Assembly (NCBI RefSeq): GCF_029784155.1
Contig: NC_073691.1
Location: 57,956,217 to 58,020,216 of the forward strand
Length of the DNA stretch: 64,000 bases
Direction of reading: 5' to 3'
From: Uranotaenia lowii
Lineage: Eukaryota; Arthropoda; Insecta; Diptera; Culicidae
Shown one piece after another: positions 35,561-46,566 of this stretch. A model generated the notes under the pieces. The model was not told the DNA's origin. It did not search any database and worked only from the letters and a program-made list of their open reading frames with translations. The position numbers were made by a program, and so were the translations under genes. Positions within the stretch are counted from its first letter, which is position 1. Each line of letters begins with the position of its first letter.

Positions 35561-35780
35561 AAAAAAGAAAGAAACAGAAGAAATAGAAAAGAGTTAAACA
35601 TGCAAAGAGGCACAAAGTGGATGGAGTAAATAGAAAAAAGGAAAAAAAAACAAAAAGAATTATAGATAGAGATAAGTAAAAATGAAAAAGCGAAAGGGAA
35701 AATAATAGAAGAGAGAACAGAGAGAAAAATTGGAGATTGTAAAAAAAAGAAGAGAGAAAGAGGAGGAGAATGAAAAAAAG

Positions 35781-36310
35781 AAAGAGAAAGAGAAAGAGAA
35801 AGAGAAAGAGAAAGAGAAAGAGAAAGAGAAAGAGAAAGAGAAAGAGAAAGAGAAAGAGAAAGAGAAAGAGAAAGAGCAAGAGCAAGAGCAAAGAGCAAAG
35901 AGCAAAGAGCAAAGAGCAAAGAGCAAAGAGCAAAGAGCAAAGAGCAAAGAGCAAAGAGCAAAGAGCAAAGAGCAAAGAGCAAAGAGCAAAGAGCAAAGAG
36001 CAAAGAGCAAAGAGCAAAGAGCAAAGAGCAAAGAGCAAAGAGCAAAGAGCAAAGAGCAAAGAGCAAAGAGCAAAGAGCAAAGAGCAAAGAGCAAAGAGCA
36101 AAGAGCAAAGAGCAAAGAGCAAAGAGCAAAGAGCAAAGAGCAAAGAGCAAAGAGCAAAGAGCAAAGAGCAAAGAGCAAAGAACAAAGAGTAAAGAGCAAC
36201 GAGCAACGAGCAAAGAGCAAAGAGCAAAGAGCAAAAGGCAAAGAGCAAAGAGCAAAGAGCAAAGAGCACAGATCAAAGAGCACAGATCAAAGAGCAAGAG
36301 CAAAGAGCAA
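35781..36310. repeat. Microsatellite (AAAGAG)16 (CAAGAG)2 (CAAAGAG)41+
   Basis: By position the run is 16 perfect AAAGAG units (35781-35876), two CAAGAG units (35877-35888) and 41 perfect CAAAGAG units (35889-36175), followed by imperfect units to about 36310. Seven is not a multiple of three, so all phases cycle through the same heptapeptide (RAKSKEQ plus, LFALCSL minus) and long false frames appear on both strands (for example 35433-36269 minus). Confidence 0.95.
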
Positions 36311-36344
36311 GAGCAAGAAAAAGAGAAAGACTAACGATAATTAA

Positions 36345-36974
36345 GAAAAGTGAGCCAGAATAAAGAAGTATGCGTCAAATATACCATATAATAAGGAAAA
36401 TGAAAAAGATAATGGAGAGAAAATAAGAAATTGATACAAAGAAGGGAACAAAGGGAACAAACAATAGAAATTGGAATAGGAGTAAAAAAAAGAGAGGAAA
36501 TTTAAGAAAAGCAAAAAAAAGCTTTTCATCTAGAAAAAATTATAATAAAAGAATGAGAAAAAAGAAGATTGAGGCAAAAGGGTACTAAGAGGACTGTGAG
36601 CGAAAATTGAAATCACAAACAAATAGATGAAAAAAAAATAACAAGAGTAACAAGAGAGAGAGATAATACAAAGGTATTTTTACTAAGACTTTATACTTTG
36701 GATTTTTTTTCCTTTTTATAGAAATTCAACTTATTAACTTCTTCCTCGAAAATTCGGGTTTTTGCGAGACAGTGGAACTGAAAGTGAAAAATTGAGAAAA
36801 GTTTCCAAAAAATAGGTGAAATGATAAGTAAAAGAGAACGTATAGAAGCTTAGTGGGGCAAAAAATTGAGAGCATAAATAAAAATTCATGCTCTCAATTT
36901 TTTGTTGAATTCCTATAAGAAGGAGAAAATTTGTTTTTAAATCCAAATTATAAAGATATAGAAATAACTTTCAT
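36345..36974. other. A-rich DNA, no recognised feature
   Basis: Purine-biased flank of the microsatellite. A short inverted repeat built on AAAAATTGAGAGCATAAAT / ATGCTCTCAATTTTT lies at about 36861-36903. Confidence 0.4.
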
Positions 36975-36989
36975 TCCTTTCTCTTTCCT

Positions 36990-39900
36990 TATTTTATTTT
37001 ATTTTTATTTACATAGTATTCCGTCTCACGACATAACTTGACGAACATAATTCCTAAAATTCACTCGGTTCATAGCAACCGTTCTCCAATTTCTCGGGCA
37101 CCCCACGTTCGCCAGATCACGCTCCACTTGGTCTAACCACCTCGCTCGTTGCGCCCCCGCTCGTCTTGTTCCTACCGGATTCGTAGCGAACACCTGTTTT
37201 GCAGGACAGTCGTCCGGCATTCTCGCAACATGTCCCGCCCAGCGTATCCGGCCAGCCTTCACCACCTTCTGGATACTGGGTTCGCCGTAGAGGCGCGCGA
37301 GCTCGTGGTTCATCCTTCGCCTCCACACTCCGTTCTCCTGTACGCCGCCAAAGATGGTTCTTAACACTCGTCGCTCGAATACTCCGAGTGTACGCAGGTC
37401 CTCCTCGAGCAATATCCATGTCTCGTGCCCGTAGAGAACAACCGGTCTAATGAGCGTCATATACAGGTTACACTTCGTGCGAGGGCTAAGTCTTCTCGAC
37501 CGCAGTTGCTTGTGGAGTCCATAGTAGGCACGACTTCCGCTGATAATTCGCCTCCGGATCTCACGGCTGGTGTCATTGTCTGCGGTCACCAGTGAGCCGA
37601 GATAGACAAAGTCTTCGACTATCTCCAGCTCGTCGCCGTCGATCGTGACCTTGTTATTACTGGACAAGCGGGTTCGGTCGGTCTCGGATCCGCAGGCCAG
37701 CATGTACTTCGTCTTGGACGTATTAATCATCAACCCAATCCTTCCTGCTTCGCGTTTCAGTTTGCGGTAGATCTCCTCCACCGCCGCAGATGATCTGCCG
37801 ACTATATCAATGTCATCGGCAAAGCAGATAAGTTGACTGGATCTGTTGAAAATCGTGCCCCGCATTTCGCCCACCGCTCGTCGAATAACACCTTCTAGCG
37901 CCACGTTGAACATCATGCAGGATAGACCATCACCTTGTCGAAGCCCCCTGCGCGATTCGAATGAACTCGACAATTCACCCGAAATCCGCACACAGCACTG
38001 CGTTCCATCCATCGTCGCCTTGATCAGTCTGATCAGCTTCCCGGAAAAGCCGTTCTCGTCCATGATTTTCCATAGCTCGTTACGGTCGATCGTGTCGTAT
38101 GCGGCTTTGAAGTCGATGAATAGATGGTGCGTAGGGACTTGGTGTTCACGGCATTTTTGGAGGATTTGCCGCAATGTGAATATCTGGTCCGTCGTAGACC
38201 GTCCCTCCATGAAGCCGGCCTGATGACTTCCCACGAATCTGTTTGCTTGTGGCGTTAGGCGGCGGAGTAGGATTCGGGACAACACTTTGTAGGCGGCATT
38301 GAGGACAGTGATCGCTCGGTAGTTCTCACAGTCCAATTTGTCGCCCTTCTTGTAGATGGGGCATATTACCCCCTCCTTCCACTCCTCCGGTAGCTGTTCT
38401 ATGTCCCAGATCCGGATTATCTACCGATGTAGGCAATCGGCCAACCTGTCCGGGCCCATTTTGATGAGTTCAGCTGCGATGCCATCCTTCCCAGCCGACT
38501 TGTTTCTATTCAGCTGGCGAATGGCTTCCTTAACTTCACTCATCGTTGGGAGTGGCTCCTCTTCGTCGTTGGCTACGCCGGCGATGTACCTTCCCCCACC
38601 GTCTTGATCTCCTGCATGTGCGCCGTTCAGGTGTTCATCGAAGTGCTGCTTCCACCTTTTGATCACCTCACGATTGTCCGTCAGGATACCCCCGTCCTTA
38701 TCCCGGCACATTTCGGCTTGCGGCACGAAGCCTTTGCGGGATGCGTTGAGTTTCTGATAGAACTTTCGTGTTTCTTGGGAACGATGCAGCTGCTCCAGCT
38801 CCTGGAGCTCCTCCTCCTCCAGGCGGCGCTTTTTCTCCTGGAAAAGTCGGACTCGCTGCCTCTTCCGCTGTCGGTGATATTCCACATTTCGACGGGTGCC
38901 TCTTTGCACTACTTTTTTCTTCGTCCATCACCCTACTACACTCCTCGTCGAACCAGTCGTTCCGTCGAGATCGCTCCACATAACCGATGACGTTCTCCGC
39001 CGCACTGTTGATGGCTGTTTTGATGGTATCCCAACAGTCCTCGAGAGGAGCTTCGTCAAGCTCGCCCTCTGCCGGCAGCGCTGCTTCGACCGATTGCGCG
39101 TAGTCTGCCGCGACCTCAGGTTGCTTCAGTCGCGCGATGTTTAACCGAGGCGGGCGCCGGTTTCGCTTGTTGTTCACTACGGAGAGTTTTGGGCGCATCT
39201 TCACCATCACCAGATAGTGGTCCGACTCGATGTTGGCGCCCCGACAGGATCTGACGTCGATGATGTCCGAGAAATACCGGCTGTCGATCAAAACGTGGTC
39301 GATCTGTGATTGCGTTTGGTACGGTGATCTCCAGGTGTACTTGTGTGGGAGGCGGTGCTGAAAAAAGGTACTACGTACGGCCATTCGTTTGGAGGCGGCG
39401 AAATCAATAAGTCTGAGGCCGTTTTCGTTGGTCAGCTGGTGCGCGCTGAACCTTCCAATTGTCGGTTTAAATTCCTCCTCCTGGCCGACCTGAGCATTGA
39501 AATCCCCGATGACGATCTTGATATCATGTTTTGGGCAACGGTCGTATTCACGCTCCAGCTGCGCGTAGAATTCGTCTTTGTCGTCACCGGTACTTCCGAG
39601 GTGAGGGCTGTGCACGTTGATGATGCTGATGTTGAAGAACCGGCCCTTGATTCTCAACCGGCACATTCGTGAGTTGATCGGCCACCACCCGATCACGCGC
39701 TTTTGCATCTTTCCCATCACTATAAAAGCTGTTCCAAGCTCGTGTGTGTTGCCGCAGCTCTGGTAGATGGCACGACCATCTGGATACGTTCGTACCGTGG
39801 AGCCCTTCCAGCATACCTCTTGCAGCGCTACGATGTCGAATTTGCGGCTCTTCAATTCGTTGGAGAGCACGTGGGTACTGCCCACAAAATTTAGAGATCG

Positions 39901-40353
39901 GCAGTTCCATGTTCCAAGTTTCCAATCGCTAGTCCCTTTTCGTCGCGTGGGTCTTTGCCGATTTCCATCCGAAATTTGTTGTTCGTTATTCGTTGCTTAT
40001 GTTTTTTTAGTAGTCACAGGCTCGCAAGGCCCGCAGCCAACCCCACTATCTCGCAGGAGGACCGTCGTGATGTTGCTGTTTTGGGTCCCGAACACCACCA
40101 GGACGTTGTTGCACTCCGCACGCCGCCCCTAACATGGAGAACAGACGCGTACGAAGCCCCCTAACTCATTCTGCATGCGACCAAAGCATCCACCGGGGTT
40201 GGGTACCCGATCTCCGCTAAGGTTGCTCGCACCCCAGCTAGTACCACGGGGAGGTAGAGAATCGGAGTTGCAGACAAGAGGTGATATGACCACTACCCGA
40301 GGGTTGGGTGTATGGGGTCTCGAGTTGCACATTGTCTACTTCACTAGCCACCC
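36990..40353 (-). mobile_element. Full-length RTE-type non-LTR retrotransposon (copy 1)
   Basis: A 15-bp direct repeat, TCCTTTCTCTTTCCT, at 36975-36989 and 40354-40368 marks the target duplication, which defines a 3364-bp insertion on the minus strand. The 5' part (40353 to about 40000) is a short leader, followed by an endonuclease-reverse transcriptase frame and a very short 3' tail of AAATA repeats at 36990-37012. Length, a single EN-RT frame and a microsatellite-like tail fit the RTE clade. The frame is interrupted twice (see the gene entry). It is inserted in purine/pyrimidine-biased low-complexity DNA. Confidence 0.9.
37026..40000 (-). pseudogene. RTE endonuclease-reverse transcriptase, two inactivating lesions
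   Basis: Reading from high to low coordinates, the apurinic-type endonuclease shows TWNCRSLN just above 39885, then LQEV, GDFNAQVG, QIDHVLID and SDHYLV (to about 39200), so the Mg-binding and catalytic set looks complete. A linker rich in E/K/R follows. The reverse transcriptase shows FIDFKAAYDTIDR (motif A), LRQGDGLSCMMFN (motif B), FADDIDIVGRS (motif C, FADD in place of YADD), and ends with RIRWAGHVARMPDD and NYVRQVMS. Breaks: a single-base frameshift near 38905 between the endonuclease and linker, and an in-frame TAG at 38421-38423 just before the RT domain. The upstream limit is a stop near 40005 and no clear ATG is seen. Full-length relatives are mobile-element proteins, sometimes misnamed craniofacial development protein 2-like. 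Confidence 0.9.
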
Positions 40354-40368
40354 TCCTTTCTCTTTCCT

Positions 40369-41639
40369 ATAATTTCTTTTTCATCTATTTGTTTCTCAAT
40401 CCTGTGTTTTCAATCTTCTCTCCCAGTTTTCTTATTACCCTTTCGACATGCCAAATACATCGATATTGAAAGGGTGAGAAAAAAAATGAAGAAACAAATT
40501 TAAAAAATTTGATAAATTACCTACTAATAAAATATTGTGGATTAAAGGACCAGTTCTTATTGCAAACTCAAGCGCAAAAACAAGAAAGAGAAACACACAA
40601 AAAAAAATAGAAACAATGAAATACAAAATTAATGAAAAGAGAAAAAGAGCTTAAGTTAGATGTTAGACCGTATCAGAAAAGCAAATACTAGAAACGAAAA
40701 AAAAAAATAACACCAAAACCATTGATAAAAAATATTGTTAGTATTTGAAAAGACAAAGGAGAGGAGAGTATGAAGAATAAATTATGAAATTGTTGGGGAT
40801 AGATAGACCTCCTGCTCGAAAAATTCTCGAGGAAAAAAAATTATAAAAAAGAGAAAAGGGAAATGAGACAAATCATAGTAAATATTCTATACGTTTTACA
40901 TTTGGGGAACAGGAAAAAGTAATCATTTAAAATGTATGCGCAACAAATGAAGCAGACAAGACCGATAGAATGAAGAGAATTATCGCGAAATTGCGAATCT
41001 GACGAGAGATGACGATTTTGGAAGACAAATGGATAAGAGAAAAAATCTTGACTGTACTTCGTACCCATATGTACTAAGAAAATTATAAATAGAAAATAAT
41101 AAAAAGAAAAAAATGTAATGAGAGACAATAAAACAGCAATGAGAAAAACTCAAAGAGGAAGAAATGATGAAAAAAAAATAATCGGCAATATTCTAGAAAT
41201 AAAAGGAAAAAGGGATACATTTGAATTAAAAAAAAATAAATTAAAATAAGATAATGGATAAAACAAAGTAGAAAAAAGCTTGAAAATAGAAGAATCTTGA
41301 ATAGGAAAGGATGTTACACAGAAGAATAATTAGAGAGTAAAGCTAAGCAATAGAGAAGAAAAATTACCTTGGATGAGGAAGAAGCAAGAGAGATAGAAAA
41401 AAAAAACAAATAAGAAAAATGGGGGACGGGGAAAATTAAATCTAAATGAAGAAAGAAGGAGATAGGGAAGGAAAAGAAAGACAGGATAGAATATTAAAAT
41501 TTAGAAATAGTTAGAGGACAAGAGATTTAAAATGAAGGGAACATAGGAGTAACGAAGGAAGTAAAAATAAGTTCCATTTAAATCATGTTTTAAAAAGAAC
41601 CTTGTAAAGTCAATAAACGGATTTCAACATTTCAAAATG
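40369..41639. other. A-rich DNA, no recognised feature
   Basis: Purine-biased sequence continuing the low-complexity character on the other side of the RTE insertion. Only short frames. Confidence 0.4.
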
Positions 41640-41990
41640 GATTTTTTTTTACCAAGGCTTTCACTTTATTTGGCGAATCAATAAAAAAACAAATTGTGTT
41701 GTATTTTTTTTTTATTTATGCCTCCAAAATGTTTTTTTGAAGAAAGTTTTGCAAAAATAATCATGAAAGAGTTTTTGGAATCCTAAAATACGTTTTAAAA
41801 TCTGTCGATGAGTTTTGATTAAAAAAATAATTTCAATTTTTTTTATTGATTTTTGTTGAGTAATTTCTGAGTTTCCACAAAATTCTCTCGGATATTGCCC
41901 GGCATTTTGGTCGTTAAGTCAGAAATGAAATGCTCGGATTTTGTCAGGTTTTTATATAAAATTTCCATTGTCCTGAATTTTCAATTCGAA
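41640..41990. repeat. Repeat of the CCCGG / AATCTGG family, diverged copy
   Basis: TTGATTTTTGTTGAGTAATTTCTGAG, ATTGCCCGGCATTTTGG and CGGATTTTGTCAGG parallel 27960-28060 in the same order. The final AATCTGGCAACCTT is missing. Confidence 0.5.
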
Positions 41991-42431
41991 ATATGAAAAA
42001 ATTACTTCTAAAATTTTTCCTTAATAATACAGTTTTTTTCCTCTGCTTTAGAATTTGAAACTGACAATGCGGAAATTGTATTTTTATTTGTTAAAATCCC
42101 TTCATCCTGATTTATAAAATTATGTTTCCATGAGTTTTTAGTTTGAGTTTTTTATTGTAAAAATTTGAAGGACAGAATTTAGTAATTTTATTTTAGAACC
42201 TGCTCGAATTTTAATTTCGGAAATCAGGATTGAGATTTGATTTAAAAAAAAACTAAAAAAATTAAATCGTTTAAATGAAAAATTTGTTTTTTTTTACTTT
42301 GTTCCATTATAAAATATTTTATTGAAGAGCGTAGAAACCTATTAGTTTTGCGAAAAATAATTGTAAAAATAGAGGTTTTAAATCCAACAGTTCTGAAACA
42401 ATTTTTAATCTATTCGTTGAATATCAGTATG
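41991..42431. other. No recognised feature
   Basis: AT-rich spacer before the next CAGGGTGG element. Confidence 0.35.
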
Positions 42432-44561
42432 CAGGGTGGCCAGCAAACCGGAGAAATTGGGAAAATCGGGAATTGAGAATGGAACCGGAAAAAACCCTGG
42501 AAATTCAATTCAAAACCGAGAGAATTTTTTATCTTTTTTTTCCATATATAAACCTGTTGAATCCTGAAGTTCATTCATTTCATCATGACAAAACTTTTAA
42601 TCAAGGATGGAAAACGCTTCGGAAAAAGTAGGAAGAAGTCGGGATTTGAATTCCATGAGTAAAATGCGGCAAAAGTTTGAAATTTATAACTGTTGAAGCT
42701 TGATTACAATTTTGGTAACTTTCTTTTATAGTGTTAATTGATAGAAGAATGGAAAAATTTGACCGAACATCTGGCTGGATGAAGAAATAAGTTTAGAAAA
42801 TTGAATAAAAAAATGATATTGTAACTTTTTAGTTGTGATGTAAATTTATACATTGAAATTATTCAGTTTTTGACGAAATCTACACCTTGAAAACTACGAT
42901 CCCTGCTTAACATCTACCTTGTAATTGAAATTATTTTTTTGTCCAGAATAAATTATGTTCAAAATTTCAGATTATAAGTGATTGGACTTACAGAATCACC
43001 TTTCAAGTTTCGGAATCATATACATTCATTACAGAAATCAAAATTTAAAAGGTAAATTTCTAGATTGGGATTAAGATTTCTAATTGGAAGTTCGATTAAA
43101 GATTTGCATTTTTGCGGTCGAACTGAAAATTTAAACAACGAAATTGGATACATATGCCAGAGTTCAGTTAAATTGATCCGGAATCCGGCATCTAAAGTTT
43201 GTTTTTTTAGACATGGGACAATTATGAATTGGTGTATCTTAAAAACCTTCCATTTTATCAAAAAAAAATATCTGAGAAGCAAATTAAGGTTATCTAACGA
43301 AAAAACAAGACTTCACCCTTTGTATCTCCCTTAAGTAAACGCACACTTTATCATTCAATTTTTTCCACCAATCAATATTTTAGGTGACTGCGCCCTTTCT
43401 CTTCAGTTTCCACTCATTTAACCCATAACCCAATATTTCCCGCTTAAGAAGAACAGGGGACAATTTGATTGATGAATTTAGCTGCTTCGAAATTAACTGG
43501 ATTTTGTTATTTTTGTGAATCTGAAATTCGTTTCTGAGGCGATGTCAGCCGAGCTGACGAAATCTGACAAAAAACATATCTACAAGATAATCATCAAAAT
43601 CAAATAAATGCAAAATCGGTTAGTTTAGACCATAGAATGCGAAGTATTCAAACGAAAATACTCTTTTTAGGCTTTCAAAGTCAGCGAAAACCAGAGCTTA
43701 TGTCACCTTAACTCTGGTATTCTCACTACAGAAGCGGATTCTTACCAATCATGATAGTTTTTACAAATCTACCGCAAATACAAATTTTAAATGACATTCT
43801 GGGCAGTATTTTTAACTATTTTTCATCACAACAGCCATAGATTTTTTTGTGCACAATGTTTAAAGCTTCTTTTCGTGTATCTTTAATATTTCGGAGACGA
43901 GTAAAATTTAAAATCAAAAGAAAGTGCCCCATATCTAAAAGATCTATCTATTCGTGATGAGAATCGAAATTAAGTGTCAGAATTCTTAGTAAGGAATAAG
44001 ATTTATCGGAATTTTTAAGGAGAGAATTCTCCGTGAATTCGTTTTTGGAAATTTTGTGTAGCTTTATGGGTGTGTATTATGGATTTGAAATGAAAGACAG
44101 ATAGACCATAGGAAGAAAAATACCACAAAAATACTAAGGTGTTGAAAAGAGCGAGGAGCTGAATAGAAGCTTGACCACATACTGACTTTTTTGTCCCTCA
44201 CCAATCGACTGTATCGAAGAAGAAGTACCTTAGTAACTTTCTTCCTATGGTCTATCCGTTTATCATTTCAAATCTATAACACTCACCGATAAAGCCGCTC
44301 AAAATTTCTATATTCTCAGGATTATGTTCTCAAAACTCTGTAGAAATCCCAACAAACATCATCGTAATCTAAATAATCTTTGAATTTCAGGATTTAGTTT
44401 TAGGTTCACGTTCAACTTTCATAAAATGTATTCTTTTTTGGAAAAAAAAACCTGATAAACATATTTATTTGTGTACATATAACCTGAAAAATCATGAAAT
44501 CTTAATAGAGAAAACCGGGAAAAACAGGGAACTTGGAAATGAAAACTCGTTGGCAACCCTG
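42432..44561. mobile_element. CAGGGTGGCCAGC-ended element 2 (2.1 kb)
   Basis: The left end CAGGGTGGCCAGCAAACCGG and the inverted right end AACTCGTTGGCAACCCTG bound a non-coding 2130-bp element with AAACCGGGAAAAA-type subterminal repeats at both sides. The flanks are AGTATG (left) and TGTATG (right), a probable 6-bp target duplication with one difference. Sequence is shared with elements at 15649 and 51451. The minus-strand 88-residue frame at 43016 and the antisense frame at 43065 show no domain. Confidence 0.7.
44059..44298. repeat. Palindromic block inside element 2
   Basis: About 95 bp starting GCTTTATGGGTGTG and containing GATAGACCATAGGAAGAAA recurs inverted at the other end of the block (TTTCTTCCTATGGTCTATC ... 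CACTCACCGATAAAGC). It may be a separate small MITE nested in element 2. Confidence 0.7.
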
Positions 44562-45441
44562 TGTATGTTTGTGTATTTGTCAGTTCTTCATTCTAGTTTT
44601 TCTTAAGTTTTTCAATGATTTTCAGTGTTTTACTCTGAAATTTTTATTTAAACTTTAAACGTAGGTGAACAATAACAAGACAATCAGAGTAAAAGGAAAT
44701 TTCACGTTCGCGAAACATACAAACATGTAGGAACTTGTTAATTAGACCAATTGTAAAGAAAAATCATCTGGAACAACTAAGATATTCCTACAAAATTTTG
44801 AGAGTAGAATTTCTTCTTCGCCAATTTCGCAACAACATAACATAACATAACATCATAAAGTGGGAAGATTACCCCAATAGTGATGCAAAGTAAAAAAACC
44901 GGTCGAAACTGAAAGCGAATTTTCATACGTCCATACTGGAGTTGCTGCTCGTCTTGTCAGCTGGCATTAAATATTTTCCAGTTTCTCCTACCCAGAGCAT
45001 TTAGCAGGAGTTGGGTGTTCTCTCATAAGCCTCCAGCTCCAGATGCGAAAGAAAACTTGTTTGAAGATTTGTTCCTGGATTCGAAAACTGATGATGGGGC
45101 GGCGGACTTCTTTGGTCGGACATATCTTAACTTGTTCTATTCGCGAGTGGCATCGTGTTGTTGTGTTGGGAAAAAGTTGTTTCCAGTCCACAGATGGGAT
45201 TTCTAATCGAAAATTGTATACCTAATACCGATTTTCATAGCAGTACTGACCTACAGCCTTACAGACATTCCTAAGAAGTGCAACAGGAATTTCCATTCCA
45301 AGAATAATGGCATTCAGACAAACTACTTATCACAATGTTTTTGCACTGTTTTTCTAGAAGATTTCAACACTTTTTGATAATAGAATATAATACTCATCAC
45401 TCCTCACGGCATAAAAGTGTTGTAAAATGAAATTGACGGTG
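44562..45441. other. Mostly unassigned; a small single-copy patch at 44990-45230
   Basis: The stretch is AT-rich except for about 240 bp with balanced composition, in which a 63-residue plus-strand frame (45015-45206) overlaps an antisense frame. No family is recognised. It could be the 5' flank region of another gene, but nothing proves this. Confidence 0.3.
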
Positions 45442-45450
45442 AAAAAAAAA
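45442..45450 (-). terminator. Pol III terminator of tRNA-Met
   Basis: On the minus strand, nine T follow the mature 3' end of the initiator tRNA gene after four bases. Confidence 0.85.
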
Positions 45451-45454
45451 CAGA

Positions 45455-45526
45455 TAGCAGAGCGTAGTTTCGATCTACGGACCTCTGGGTTATGGGCCCA
45501 GCACGCTTCCACTGCGCCACTCTGCT
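45455..45526 (-). tRNA. Initiator tRNA-Met (CAT)
   Basis: The 72-nt gene folds fully: acceptor stem AGCAGAG / CTCTGCT with discriminator A, D arm GCGC-AGTGGAA-GCGT, anticodon loop CCCATAA after a GGG-CCC rich stem (CTGGG/CCCAG), and T arm CGTAG-ATCGAAA-CTACG. The A1-U72 first pair, the GGG:CCC run in the anticodon stem and the ATCGAAA loop in place of TTCGAAT are diagnostic of eukaryotic initiator tRNA, which delivers the first methionine with eIF2. The internal A box (TGGCGCAGTGG) and B box are intact and a T9 run follows, so it looks functional. It stands alone with no other tRNA within 10 kb. Confidence 0.96.
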
Positions 45527-46259
45527 TATGTGTCGGATGGGTGAAAAATAGAGCATTCGATGCCATCTCATTTTATTGATTAATTTGATACAAGTTTTAT
45601 CTCGCAGTGTTCCTCGGTGAATGTTCAGACGCTTTCATCATTCAGAGGAAGGGCAATTCGCTGCTTGGTGGGGAACTAAAAAAAAAACAATTGTGGTGAT
45701 AAGATCTCTAGGAACGGATTATCGTCTGATGATTGAGGTGATAAAATAAGGAAACCACAGCTTTGATTTCGTTCGTGATTTTTATTTGAGGTTCTGTGGG
45801 GTTTTATGAGAGAAAGGAAAATGTAAGAGCTATAGAGCATGGAAATTAGATCCTTCCAATTTATTCTGAAGAAATTCTAAAAAACAATCATACCGTGTTT
45901 GGATAACGAGATCTCATAAAAGATATTTTCGCAAATTTATGCATATGCCTACTGGTTTATTTTCTTCCTTTGTTCTCAGATCGCAGCTAGATTATTTTTT
46001 ATGCATTTGTAAACAATTCTGAATTTTGGTGAAAAATAAGAAGAAAAAAATGGGATTTTTTCATTAAACGTTGTCTACAGATTTTGGATTTTTTTTTTCG
46101 GGAGTTGGTGGTTGGTATCAATTAAATCTAAATGACTGTCTTGTATTTACGCTAAATATAAGAAAACAAAACAAAAAGTAAAAAACCACAAACTTAAAGT
46201 TGACAATTAAAAAATCAACATTCTCGTAATAAGGGTAAATCGGGGGAATATGCACCTGC
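45527..46259. other. No recognised feature
   Basis: The DNA just upstream of the minus-strand tRNA (45527-45600) has no obvious TATA-like element. The rest is AT-rich and featureless. Confidence 0.35.
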
Positions 46260-46262
46260 TAA

Positions 46263-46563
46263 GAGCAAGTTCACTGGTGTTGGGAAAAAGTGGTAGAAAT
46301 TTTGACACTTACGGCACATTTTGAAAATTTTCCCATGCACAAACGTTTTCACGATCTGTGGACTTCTAGTTTTTTTACAACACGTGTTGTATTTTCGCAT
46401 GCTGTGATGCAAAAATAGAAATTTTTCTATCACATACGGCTGAAATAGAAACAGTGTTGTAAAAAAATACAACGTCCCAAGATCTTGAAAACATTTTTGC
46501 ATGGTAAAATTTTCAAAATGTGAAAATTTCTACCACTTTTTCCCAACACCAGTGAACTCGCTC
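46263..46563. mobile_element. MITE with 75-bp inverted ends and TAA target duplication
   Basis: GAGCAAGTTCACTGGTGTTG on the left and its near-perfect complement ending GTGAACTCGCTC on the right continue inward for about 75 bp (AAAAAGTGGTAGAAATTTT). TAA flanks both sides (46260-46262, 46564-46566). Non-coding, 301 bp. The 3-bp TAA duplication fits the PIF/Harbinger type. The antisense frame at 46215-46502 is a by-product. Confidence 0.85.
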
Positions 46564-46566
46564 TAA

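Noticed and set aside
35433..36303. Long LFALCSL and RAKSKEQ frames on both strands
   Set aside because: They are translations of the CAAAGAG heptamer in every phase, not a protein.
38356..39672. Plus-strand frames across the RTE element
   Set aside because: They are antisense shadows of the endonuclease-RT gene; the minus strand carries the recognisable motifs.
45015..45206. 63-residue plus-strand frame near the tRNA
   Set aside because: An antisense frame of equal length overlaps it, no domain is seen and there is no start or splice context to favour it.
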